The notes beneath the pieces are model-generated. The model was not told where the DNA came from. It made no database searches and saw only the letters and a program-made list of their open reading frames with translations. Shown one piece after another: positions 5,463 through 11,183 of a stretch of 11,183 nt of DNA. The translations under genes were made by a program, and so were the position numbers. The number at the start of each line of letters is the position of its first letter. Position 1 is the first letter of the stretch. This stretch comes from Candidatus Omnitrophota bacterium (lineage in GTDB: Bacteria > Omnitrophota > Gorgyraeia > 2-01-FULL-45-10): the NCBI GenBank assembly GCA_026387165.1, contig JAPLMG010000083.1, positions 1 to 11,183 of the forward strand. Direction: 5' to 3'.

Positions 5463-6028
5463 GCCTTTACCGGCCGCAATACGAAAAAATAAACCCGTTC
5501 TCAATATTCCTGAGAGTATTGATAATTGGATTTTTTGTAATTTCAGTAAATGCCCAACCATCCGGCGGTGAAGTAGAGGATAAATGGGAGAAGATACTTA
5601 AACAAAAGAAGTATGATGATGTGATCGCAGGGATTAACAAGGAGATAAAAAAAAATCCTAATGACCCGGTAGCTTATTTTTATAAAGGGAACTACTGCGA
5701 TGATTTCAAAATATATGACCAGGCCGTTGAAAATTACACTAAAGCCATTAAGCTTGGTTCGGCCTCTCCTTCCGTCTATTTTAACCGCGGCTGCGCAAAT
5801 CTTAGCCTTGGTAATTTTGACCAGGCTATCTCTGATTTCAATAAAACATTAGAAATTGATAAAGACGCGAAGGATGTATATTATCCCCGAGGAAGAGCGT
5901 ATTACTATAATGGCGATTATGCCAAGGCAATAGCTGACTTAAGAAAGGCGGAGAGTTTTGGCTATAACGTTGATACCTTTTTGGATAAGCTGAAGAAAGA
6001 TAATAAGATAGTAATAAGATTAAAATAG
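5459..6028 (+). CDS. secreted TPR protein 2, paralogue of the upstream gene
   Basis: A 189-aa protein with an N-terminal hydrophobic segment (about residues 16-32, FLRVLIIGFFVISVNAQ), a signal peptide or anchor. It then carries about three to four TPR units between residues 38 and 175 (AYFYKGNYCDDFKIYDQAVENYTKAI; VYFNRGCANLSLGNFDQAIS; VYYPRGRAYYYNGDYAKAIA). It lacks the beta-rich N-terminal segment of its neighbour but shares the ending ADLRKAESFGY...LDKLKK, which is good evidence for a tandem duplication. The ATGA overlap with the upstream gene means one operon and probably equal amounts, consistent with the two working together in the envelope. Confidence 0.85.
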   Translation: MSLYRPQYEKINPFSIFLRVLIIGFFVISVNAQPSGGEVEDKWEKILKQKKYDDVIAGINKEIKKNPNDPVAYFYKGNYCDDFKIYDQAVENYTKAIKLGSASPSVYFNRGCANLSLGNFDQAISDFNKTLEIDKDAKDVYYPRGRAYYYNGDYAKAIADLRKAESFGYNVDTFLDKLKKDNKIVIRLK

Positions 6029-6066
6029 TAAAATAGGGACGGGTTCATTTCTTCGTTCACGATGCT

Positions 6067-6124
6067 AAAATGGGGTCAGTTCCATTCAGCACGGAAAGTG
6101 ACGCGTTGGGACTGACCCCATTTT
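6067..6124. repeat. interspersed inverted repeat with 18-bp arms
   Basis: Arms at 6067-6084 and 6107-6124 (AAAATGGGGTCAGTTCC and its complement, one G-U type mismatch) are separated by 22 bp. The core GGGTCAG is shared with the 23-bp ends of the transposase element at 1186 and 2166. It may be a non-autonomous palindromic repeat related to such elements. Transcribed, it forms a strong hairpin followed by TTTTCC and could stop the TPR operon. Confidence 0.75.
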
Positions 6125-6153
6125 CCGAAGTTCTTAAAACACTGGACTGTTAC

Positions 6154-6188
6154 CAATTGAATATGCAATTCATTTGCATATTCAATTG
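6154..6188. promoter_or_regulatory. perfect 15-bp palindromic operator of the toxin-antitoxin operon
   Basis: CAATTGAATATGCAA (6154-6168) and its exact complement (6174-6188) are separated by 5 bp. The right arm contains the -35 and part of the spacer of the promoter, as expected for autorepression by a Phd/YefM antitoxin bound alone or with its toxin. Confidence 0.7.
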
Positions 6189-6202
6189 ACATATGGTACA
6201 CT
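6174..6202 (+). promoter_or_regulatory. promoter of the toxin-antitoxin operon
   Basis: TTGCAT (6174-6179), a 17-bp spacer and TACACT (6197-6202). The predicted start near 6209 gives a short leader carrying GGCAGGG ahead of the ATG at 6228. Confidence 0.5.
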
Positions 6203-6227
6203 TATTAGTGAAAGGCAGGGAAGCGAT

Positions 6228-6506
6228 ATGTATACCATAAAAGAAGAGACGACTCTCGTGGGCGTGTCGGAGCTCAGAAACAGGATAGACAAGATACTGC
6301 AGGAAGCGCAGCATCATAAGGTTATAATAGAGAAGAGGAATAAGCCCGTGGCGGTCTTGATCGCGATAGATCAGTTCAACGCGATGGAAGAGCTTATTGA
6401 TCGCATAGAAGATTTGGAGCTCGGCCGCGTTGCCGGAGAAAGAGAGAAGATCTCATCCGGGAATGATTACATTCCTATAGAAAAAGCATATAAAAAGGTC
6501 AGATGA
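6228..6506 (+). CDS. Phd/YefM-type antitoxin
   Basis: A 92-aa protein beginning MYTIKEETTLVGVSELRNRI. The N-terminal DNA-binding part and the IIEKRNKPVAVLIAIDQFNAM core (about 33-53) are characteristic of the Phd/YefM family. The C-terminal acidic-basic tail (EDLELGRVAGEREK...) would wrap the toxin. It neutralises the RelE-type toxin encoded 4 bp downstream and represses its own promoter. A longer reading from a TTG at 6174 is open but starts inside the promoter and operator, so the ATG at 6228 with GGCAGGG upstream is chosen. There is no SpoVT/AbrB or Xre fold. Confidence 0.88.
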   Translation: MYTIKEETTLVGVSELRNRIDKILQEAQHHKVIIEKRNKPVAVLIAIDQFNAMEELIDRIEDLELGRVAGEREKISSGNDYIPIEKAYKKVR

Positions 6507-6510
6507 CGCT

Positions 6511-6804
6511 GTGTGGAATGTAGTTATACATAGGCTTGTTTTAAGTGAGGATTTCAAAAGAGTGGACCCTCCGTCCCGCCGATTAATCCTTAAGTCGATT
6601 TACAAGAAGCTCAGCAAAGATCCCGAGAGTTATGGAAGTCCGCTATCAGGGGAATACAGGGGTTATCGGAAGCTTAAGGTAGCTCACTATCGCGTGATCT
6701 ACAGAATAGTAAAGAACCAAGTTATGGTTATTGTTATCAAGGTTGGCATTAGAAGAGATGGCGAGATTTATAATGAACTTATACATCGCCTGAAAAAATT
6801 ATAA
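6511..6804 (+). CDS. RelE/ParE-superfamily toxin
   Basis: A 97-aa protein starting at GTG, 4 bp after the antitoxin stop. It is the usual RelE length and pattern: an N-terminal strand (WNVVIHRL), two helices with VDPPSRRLILKSIYKKLSKDP, then the basic beta-sheet core LSGEYRGYRKLKVAHYRVIYRI (residues 45-66) and VIKVGIRRDGEIY. The Arg/Lys-rich core (Arg50, Arg53, Arg61) fits an mRNA-cleaving, ribosome-dependent RelE. The ParE branch, a gyrase poison, cannot be excluded by eye. No strong Shine-Dalgarno precedes the GTG, so translation likely depends on read-through of ribosomes from the antitoxin gene, which keeps toxin below antitoxin. Confidence 0.87.
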   Translation: MWNVVIHRLVLSEDFKRVDPPSRRLILKSIYKKLSKDPESYGSPLSGEYRGYRKLKVAHYRVIYRIVKNQVMVIVIKVGIRRDGEIYNELIHRLKKL

Positions 6805-6818
6805 TCAGTCTTTAGATC

Positions 6819-6878
6819 GGCCTAAAGGCCTCCTCGCCTGCCTGCCCACGGCTTCGCCGTGAGGCGAGCCGGCAGGCA
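6819..6878. repeat. nested palindromic repeat at a convergent gene end
   Basis: GGCCT-AA-AGGCC (6819-6830) is followed by three interleaved stems: CTCGCC (6833-6838) pairs with 6863-6868, TGCCTGCC (6839-6846) pairs with 6871-6878, and CACGGC (6847-6852) pairs with 6856-6861 across a TTC loop. The first two cross each other. It lies between the 3' ends of the RelE gene and the minus-strand hydrolase and may end transcription from both sides. Palindromes of this GC-rich type occur as interspersed repeats in many genomes. Confidence 0.7.
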
Positions 6879-6893
6879 ATGACGACAAGAAAT

Positions 6894-8810
6894 TTAATCC
6901 GCGAGCTGGAGGATGCCGAATATGATCTTTCCCGGCTGGCTGGCGGAATCTATGGACCAGGTGAGCTTCTTTGTCTTCCCATCGGCGTCCCTATCGTGAA
7001 CTGAGATAGTAAATCCCACGCATCTGTTATTATCGGGTTCGAAGTTATTTATGGCGTCAAAAGGTATCTGGGCTTCCACGATATAGCCATCCCCGGTAAG
7101 CTTGGCCGCGTAAGATATATTGTCCGGAGCTTTTTGAGCGTAACCCCACGTCCATGCCTGCGGCCTCTTTTCGGGGCCGTATGGAGCTATCCCAAGCTGG
7201 TAATCATAAGGGTTCCTGTCGAAGTAATAACCGTCGTTATTGGTATCAAAAAATATCTCTACACAGTCATCCTTGTAGATTGTATCCCTCTTTTCGGTGG
7301 TAACTAAACTGTCATCCCTGATCCGGCCCGTTATATAGAGGTTCTTATCATCGCGGCCGAGATAAAATACCGCGCTTAGATCGGAATCGTCTCTCACGGT
7401 GCCTATGGTCATCTCGACATTTCTATTATTTTTGGCTGTAAGAAAGATCTCCAAATATCCGCTGTTTGCCCAATCAGAATAGTCACCGTCTACGGTTATC
7501 TTTTTAGTTAGCCTTTTTACGGTGATTCTGTCATTAGGGTTTCCCGTGCAGGCCGCTAAAGCGGACGGCTCATAAAGCCTGCCCGGAACAAATCCCGCCG
7601 CCTCAAGGCCCTTCTTCACATAATCGTTGCGCATAAAATAGTTCCATATCAATCCTGTCCGGTAATTCTCTATCATGAGAAGGGTCAATCCCTGGTCGAT
7701 GGAGATATAATATTCGCACGCCCATTTGCGGTCTATATTGAACGCGTCCGTGAGGCCGTATTTTTTAACGGCGGCGCCGACCCTTTCATATATCGATTTG
7801 TAGTCGGCTATCGCGAATTCCGGAACGAGCGGTATGGAGCCGGCTACGGCATAAGGCGCGACGGTCCCGTTATGTTTATTTCTTCCGGGCCTGGCTCCGA
7901 AATTCCTGTATCCGTCCGGAGAGAGGGAAGCGCTCAAACCCCAGAAGCCTTCTCTGTAGGTTGCAAAAGAGTCCGAGTTATCGAGACAGTATTTCCTGTT
8001 GGCCTTAGCCGCCTTGACGGCATTTTGCCAGTAATCGGCGTACTTGTCATGCTTATCGCGCAGATCGAGCCATGCCAGCGGAAATTGATATTGAAATAAA
8101 CTGCCGTCGGAGACATATATTAATTTATAACCTCCGTATTGCGATACTGGCCTGGTGAATGAATCCCAGCACTCTTTTGGTATGGGGTAGGTCGGCGATC
8201 CCATAGCCATTATATAGCAGATAATACCTTCGGAGAACGAATCGATACGCCCTGAAAATCCTTTTTCCGGCTTCCAGGACATCTGCAGCGTCCGTTCGTT
8301 ATTCAGGAACCACTGCCAGTTCACTTTCTTAAATATTTCATCGGCAAGGGCGCTCACCTCAGTGCCTTTAAAATATTCACCGGCTGTGATCGCGCCCGCG
8401 AGGAATAACGCCGTATCTATACAGCTGACCTCGCTTATCCACATGCGGGAGCGATTATTTACGTCAAAGTAATGATAGGTGAAGCCATCGAAGTTCTCCA
8501 TCTTTTCAAACGTGGTGAGGACTTTCAGGCACATTTTATATGCCTCGTCTTTTGAGATCCACCCGCGCTCGGCGCCTATTACCATGGCCGAAAGGGTGAA
8601 TCCTGAAGCGGCGTTTGTGGCGGGTGATCCCGGCTCTGTCGTATTCAGCGTTAAACCGGTATCCTTATTTGTCTCATTCAAAAAATAGTCGAATGCCTGC
8701 CTCTCGGCCTTATCGAGGAACTTATCGTAATCGGCCGCCAGCGCGCAGGAAGACGAAAGACAAAGCGCAAAAGAGACAACCAGTATACGGGTGATTATTT
8801 TGTTAAACAT
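6894..8810 (-). CDS. secreted glucoamylase-like (GH144-type) hydrolase with CBM9-like C-terminus
   Basis: A 638-aa protein with a signal peptide cut after ALA (residue 25). Residues of about 30-410 match the layout of the putative glucoamylase family (PF10091), which includes GH144 beta-1,2-glucanases. Visible motifs are ERQAFDYF, SEVSCIDTALFLAGAI (about 125-140), FSEGIICYIMAMGSPTYPIP (about 190-210), NGTVAPYAVAGSIPLVPE (about 315-332) and SIDQGLTLLMIENYRTGLIW (about 368-388). Residues of about 430-638 form a CBM9/DOMON-like beta-sandwich (ITVDGDYSDW, NLYITGRIRDDS, DDCVEIFFDTNNDG) that should bind sugar. It probably degrades a beta-glucan outside the cytoplasm; the substrate is inferred only. 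It starts 25 bp after the dihydrouridine synthase stop and has a TATAAT 8 nt upstream. Confidence 0.85.
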   Translation of the reverse strand: MFNKIITRILVVSFALCLSSSCALAADYDKFLDKAERQAFDYFLNETNKDTGLTLNTTEPGSPATNAASGFTLSAMVIGAERGWISKDEAYKMCLKVLTTFEKMENFDGFTYHYFDVNNRSRMWISEVSCIDTALFLAGAITAGEYFKGTEVSALADEIFKKVNWQWFLNNERTLQMSWKPEKGFSGRIDSFSEGIICYIMAMGSPTYPIPKECWDSFTRPVSQYGGYKLIYVSDGSLFQYQFPLAWLDLRDKHDKYADYWQNAVKAAKANRKYCLDNSDSFATYREGFWGLSASLSPDGYRNFGARPGRNKHNGTVAPYAVAGSIPLVPEFAIADYKSIYERVGAAVKKYGLTDAFNIDRKWACEYYISIDQGLTLLMIENYRTGLIWNYFMRNDYVKKGLEAAGFVPGRLYEPSALAACTGNPNDRITVKRLTKKITVDGDYSDWANSGYLEIFLTAKNNRNVEMTIGTVRDDSDLSAVFYLGRDDKNLYITGRIRDDSLVTTEKRDTIYKDDCVEIFFDTNNDGYYFDRNPYDYQLGIAPYGPEKRPQAWTWGYAQKAPDNISYAAKLTGDGYIVEAQIPFDAINNFEPDNNRCVGFTISVHDRDADGKTKKLTWSIDSASQPGKIIFGILQLAD

Positions 8811-8818
8811 AAGGGAGC

Positions 8819-8846
8819 ATTATAGTATATTTTCTCTAGATTTCCA
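8819..8846 (-). promoter_or_regulatory. possible promoter of the hydrolase, leaderless spacing
   Basis: On the minus strand, TATAAT at 8824-8819 sits 8 nt before the ATG at 8810. A weak TGGAAA at 8846-8841 lies 16 bp further up, overlapping the end of the upstream gene. The sequence between the box and the ATG (GCTCCCTT) is not a Shine-Dalgarno. Confidence 0.4.
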
Positions 8847-9804
8847 TAACTATTTTTAGAATATCCTGACAGGATTTTGTTTCTCTTGTAATGCGGGCGC
8901 GGAGATTCGAGGCGCTGGGGATACTTTTCAGGTACCAGATAGCGACCTTGCGCATAAATCCGGCCTTGCCGTATGCGCTTATGGATTTGTACTGATTGAT
9001 ATAATCCAGGTGTTTTTTTAGGGCCTTCTTTTTTTCCGCCAATGGTATCTCTTCAGGGGTTTTTCCGGTATTAAGATATTCTTCGATCCTATTGAATATC
9101 CACGGGTTGCCGAGGGCGCCGCGGGCGACCAAGATACCGTCGCAGCCGGTTTCATCGAACATTAGCCTGGCGGACTCGCCCGAGAATATGTTCCCTGAGC
9201 CGAAGACGGGGATACGCACCGCGTCTTTTATCTTTTTTATCGCGCCGTAATCAACGCCGCCGGCGTAACCCTGAGTCTTTAGCCGCCCGTGTACGAAGAT
9301 GGCCGATACGCCTATATCTTCGCAATGTTTAACCATTTCAACGATCTGGCCATCGTCCTTCTTATCGAAACCCGTGCGTATCTTTATCGTGACGGGGAGA
9401 GGCAGCTCCGTAGTGAGCCTTTGCAAAATATCATAAAGGCGCGGCGTGTCACGCAAGAGGTGAGCGCCCGATCTTTTCTTGATGACTTTTTTCGCGGGGC
9501 AGGCGCAGTTGACATCAATGAACGATACGCTCACCAGCCCGAGAAGCCTTTCTGCCGCTTCCAGCATTCCCGCCGGGTCTGAGCCCAGAAGCTGTACGGC
9601 TATGGGCAGATCCTTCTTATCCGTTTTGAGATTGCCGTAAGTTTTGTGACGGTGATAAATAAGAGAATTCGAATCGACCATCTCGTAGAAACAGAATTTA
9701 GCGCCGTGTTCGCGGGCGATCAGCCTGAAAGGCAGGTCAGTACAGCCTGCCATAGGCGCTAGCAGTACGTTGCTTTCAATATTAACATTGCCGATTTTTA
9801 TCAT
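8836..9804 (-). CDS. dusB: tRNA-dihydrouridine synthase, DusB-like
   Basis: A 322-aa flavoenzyme that reduces a D-loop uridine of tRNA to dihydrouridine with FMN and NADPH. Seen: LLAPMAGCTDLPFRLIAREHG (about 14-34), VQLLGSDP, VNCACPAKKVIKKRSGAHLL with catalytic Cys102, PVTIKIRTGF, FVHGRLKTQGYAGGVDY and GSGNIFSG...GCDGILVARGALGNPWIF, which bind the flavin phosphate. A C-terminal helical tRNA-binding domain follows from about 235. Full family length. The usual NxGCP is NCACP here, with Ala for Gly. The start is placed at the ATG at 9804: an upstream ATG at 9867 is open but adds 21 residues foreign to the family and overlaps the promoter. A TATAAT 6 nt upstream implies a leaderless message. Confidence 0.92.
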   Translation of the reverse strand: MIKIGNVNIESNVLLAPMAGCTDLPFRLIAREHGAKFCFYEMVDSNSLIYHRHKTYGNLKTDKKDLPIAVQLLGSDPAGMLEAAERLLGLVSVSFIDVNCACPAKKVIKKRSGAHLLRDTPRLYDILQRLTTELPLPVTIKIRTGFDKKDDGQIVEMVKHCEDIGVSAIFVHGRLKTQGYAGGVDYGAIKKIKDAVRIPVFGSGNIFSGESARLMFDETGCDGILVARGALGNPWIFNRIEEYLNTGKTPEEIPLAEKKKALKKHLDYINQYKSISAYGKAGFMRKVAIWYLKSIPSASNLRARITRETKSCQDILKIVMEI

Positions 9805-9810
9805 GGATGC

Positions 9811-9839
9811 ATTATAAGGCAGCATACAGTTTTTTGCAA
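9811..9839 (-). promoter_or_regulatory. dus promoter, leaderless spacing
   Basis: On the minus strand, TTGCAA (9839-9834), a spacer of exactly 17 bp and TATAAT (9816-9811), then GCATCC and the ATG at 9804. No Shine-Dalgarno is present. Transcription should begin at about the A of the ATG. Confidence 0.65.
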
Positions 9840-9861
9840 TAAAATAGTCCGACAGGGTAAA

Positions 9862-9912
9862 ATACAACTTATATGTTGTATATATCTTGACAATACAACT
9901 TTTATGTTGTAT
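9862..9912. promoter_or_regulatory. pair of 20-bp operators controlling the AbiEii-type operon
   Basis: Two palindromes, ATACAAC-TTATAT-GTTGTAT (9862-9881) and ATACAAC-TTTTAT-GTTGTAT (9893-9912), have identical 7-bp arms and near-identical centres. They are 31 bp apart centre to centre, about three helical turns, so two dimers would sit on the same DNA face. The second fills the space between -35 and -10. The HTH protein at 10636 is the obvious candidate to bind them. Confidence 0.8.
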
Positions 9913-9915
9913 ACT
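9887..9915 (+). promoter_or_regulatory. strong promoter of the AbiEii-type operon
   Basis: A perfect TTGACA (9887-9892), a 17-bp spacer consisting of most of the second operator, and TATACT (9910-9915). Only 7 nt remain before the GTG at 9923, with no Shine-Dalgarno, so the message is predicted to be leaderless. Confidence 0.8.
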
Positions 9916-9922
9916 TTATTAC

Positions 9923-10639
9923 GTGGATAAGAAAATAACCAAGTATCAGAAAGACGTATTAAAGGCTCTCTCGGGCAGGGCAGGCAACTTCTACCTTGCG
10001 GGAGGAACGGCGCTGAGCCTTTTTTATTTCCAACATAGGTTGTCAGTCGACTTGGATTTCTTTGCCCGTGTTTTTGTACATTCGGATGTAAAACGGATAG
10101 TGGCGTATCTAGAGAATGCTTTAAAGAAAAAAATGACTATAGAAGGACAAAGCCTCAAGGAAAAAACAGCCAAGATCGTAGTTTATAATATGCATTTTAC
10201 AGCAAAAGAGACGCTCAAGATAGACTTTGTAGAAGACACGGTCGATCTTTTAAATGAACCGAAACTTGTAGATGGCATACGCGTCTTATCGCTGGAGGAT
10301 ATATATCTGCGCAAATTGTACGCTTTAGCGGGAATGTTTAAAGTGGCAGACGAGACCGGGCGGAATAAATTTATCGGAGGCAGGACTGAGGCCAAGGATT
10401 TTTACGACGTCTATTTCCTCTCTCATACATTTATGCCTCTTTCGGAATTCTTGGCCAAATATTGTGATCATGCTGTAATGGAAGCAATTGTAAGGTGGTT
10501 CCGCACGTTTGACAGGACGTGCATGATGGATGGCGTTCTTGCATTGATCACGAGCAAGGCGATAGATTACAAATTGATAGAAAGACATTTTAAGGTTGAG
10601 ATTAATGAGATTATTGAGCATGAAATCGGTGAATTATGA
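9923..10639 (+). CDS. AbiEii/AbiGii-family nucleotidyltransferase toxin
   Basis: A 238-aa protein of the AbiEii family (PF08843), toxins of phage-abortive-infection type IV-like systems that transfer nucleotides to RNA or protein targets. The family motifs are all present: YLAGGTALSLF (GGTAL at 27-31), HRLSVDLDFF with Asp43 and Asp45, KIDF with Asp101, DIYLRKLYAL with Lys131, and EAKDFYDVYFL with Lys158, Asp159 and Asp162. It should therefore be catalytically competent. The GTG at 9923 is chosen because an in-frame TTG at 9887 is the first base of the -35 box and could not be in the transcript. It overlaps the HTH gene in an ATGA, so the pair is one operon, probably repressed through the double operator upstream. 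Confidence 0.87.
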   Translation: MDKKITKYQKDVLKALSGRAGNFYLAGGTALSLFYFQHRLSVDLDFFARVFVHSDVKRIVAYLENALKKKMTIEGQSLKEKTAKIVVYNMHFTAKETLKIDFVEDTVDLLNEPKLVDGIRVLSLEDIYLRKLYALAGMFKVADETGRNKFIGGRTEAKDFYDVYFLSHTFMPLSEFLAKYCDHAVMEAIVRWFRTFDRTCMMDGVLALITSKAIDYKLIERHFKVEINEIIEHEIGEL

Positions 10640-11166
10640 TCAGTAACTGGTTATGGGATAGGAAGATATCGGAAGCCGGCGCAAAAAAGATAATGAAAGA
10701 TACCGGATCTAAAGAGTTTGTTCCCCTGGCGGCGCTGCTCCTATCACGAAATAACTATCCTAAAGATGTGTTTAGTCGTTATCTTGATCCTCTCATTTTC
10801 TGTAAGCATTGGGCCGCTATTAAACGGAGGATGCGCAGGGATAAATGGAGTGAGCCCCGTATCGTTTTTTGGCAGGCCATTTACGAAAACCTGTCGGATA
10901 AGTATCGTAAGAAAGGAATTATTTTCAGATTGGAAATGCCTCAGGTCAAGGAACCGCTTTGTTATATAACAGGCAAACAAATAAGCAACATCAGGCGGGA
11001 GCAGGGACTGTCTCAGAAGGAGATGGCCAAAAAAATGGGAATTTCTCAACAACTGATCTCACGTATTGAAAAAGGAAGGGAAAATGTCTCTGTTTCCACG
11101 CTTGCTAATATGGCGCGCGCGCTAAATAAAAAAATTAAGATATGCTTTCATACATGTCCAAATTAG
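10636..11166 (+). CDS. Xre-type HTH partner (antitoxin/repressor) of the AbiEii toxin
   Basis: A 176-aa protein whose ATG overlaps the toxin stop (ATGA). The N-terminal part (about 1-95: NWLWDRKISEAGAKKIMKD..., AALLLSRNNYPKDVFSRYL, FCKHWAAIKRRMRRDKWSEPRIVFWQAIYE) is a helical domain that I recall from partners of AbiEii-like toxins, distinct from the classic AbiEi wing-helix antitoxin. The C-terminal part (about 116-172: ISNIRREQGLSQKEMAKKMG..., SRIEKGRENVSVSTLANMARAL) is a canonical Xre/Cro helix-turn-helix. The expected job is to hold the toxin in check and bind the twin operators at 9862-9912. The toxin-first gene order is the reverse of classical AbiE. The gene is complete within the window. 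Confidence 0.82.
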   Translation: MISNWLWDRKISEAGAKKIMKDTGSKEFVPLAALLLSRNNYPKDVFSRYLDPLIFCKHWAAIKRRMRRDKWSEPRIVFWQAIYENLSDKYRKKGIIFRLEMPQVKEPLCYITGKQISNIRREQGLSQKEMAKKMGISQQLISRIEKGRENVSVSTLANMARALNKKIKICFHTCPN

Positions 11167-11183
11167 CGTTTTACCCTCGACGG

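Noticed and set aside
6187..6210. TTGACA at 6186-6191 as the -35 of the toxin-antitoxin promoter
   Set aside because: No acceptable -10 box lies at 15-19 bp from it. TTGCAT at 6174 with TACACT at 17 bp is better.
6174..6227. N-terminal extension of the antitoxin from a TTG start
   Set aside because: It would begin inside the -35 box and operator. The extra residues do not match the family, and the ATG at 6228 has a Shine-Dalgarno.
7872..8688. Plus-strand ORFs inside the hydrolase gene
   Set aside because: Short antisense frames within a well-supported family gene; no independent evidence.
9805..9867. 21-residue N-terminal extension of the dihydrouridine synthase
   Set aside because: It lies upstream of the -10 box of its own promoter, and the family N-terminus begins at MIKIGNVNI.
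9887..9922. N-terminal extension of the AbiEii-type toxin from a TTG start
   Set aside because: The TTG is part of the -35 hexamer and the extension translates the operator.
10744..11052. Minus-strand ORF opposite the HTH gene
   Set aside because: Antisense to a clearly coding Xre domain, with no ribosome binding site or recognisable motif.

Overview
The window reads as a bacterial chromosome segment of moderate G+C with an accessory, patchwork character. Small secreted or membrane proteins of no recognised family, TPR proteins, a secreted glycoside hydrolase with a carbohydrate-binding tail, a stand-alone Smr protein, several toxin-antitoxin-type pairs and many small palindromic repeats suggest an uncultivated Gram-negative lineage. 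My best guess is Omnitrophota or a neighbour in the PVC/Elusimicrobia area. This is an impression from style and gene content, not proof; there is no rRNA or tRNA here.

Layout. (1) 1-2166: two directly repeated copies of a Y1/HUH (REP-associated, IS200-like) transposase element flank a two-gene nucleotidyltransferase module (385-1129). The left copy is collapsed to a MITE-like remnant. The right copy (1186-2166) keeps a 305-codon ORF and both 23-bp inverted ends. (2) 2196-4593: a + strand run of small genes: a secreted protein, an unannotated 45-aa cysteine-rich microprotein, a nitroreductase, an Smr protein, a frameshifted signal-peptide ORF, a two-TM protein and a second secreted protein. 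(3) 4743-6028: two translationally coupled secreted TPR proteins. (4) 6067-6804: an interspersed inverted repeat, then a Phd/YefM-RelE toxin-antitoxin operon whose promoter overlaps a perfect 15-bp-arm palindrome. (5) 6819-6878: a nested palindromic repeat at a convergent junction. (6) 6894-9804 (minus): a tRNA-dihydrouridine synthase followed by a secreted glucoamylase-like/GH144-type hydrolase with a CBM9-like C-terminus. (7) 9862-11166: an AbiEii-type nucleotidyltransferase toxin overlapping an Xre-type HTH partner, driven by a strong promoter carrying two near-identical 20-bp operators.

The most striking cross-cutting observation is promoter architecture. Five genes (385, 1238, 9804 minus, 9923 and probably 8810 minus) have a -10 box ending only 6-8 nt before the start codon and no Shine-Dalgarno, so their mRNAs should be leaderless. 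Several genes inside runs, or with longer leaders, have recognisable Shine-Dalgarno sequences (926, 2703, 2875, 3674, 3791, 4743, 6228). Two unrelated nucleotidyltransferase two-gene modules plus one RelE-type module within 11 kb, one of them bracketed by transposase copies, make this a defence/stability-type accessory region.
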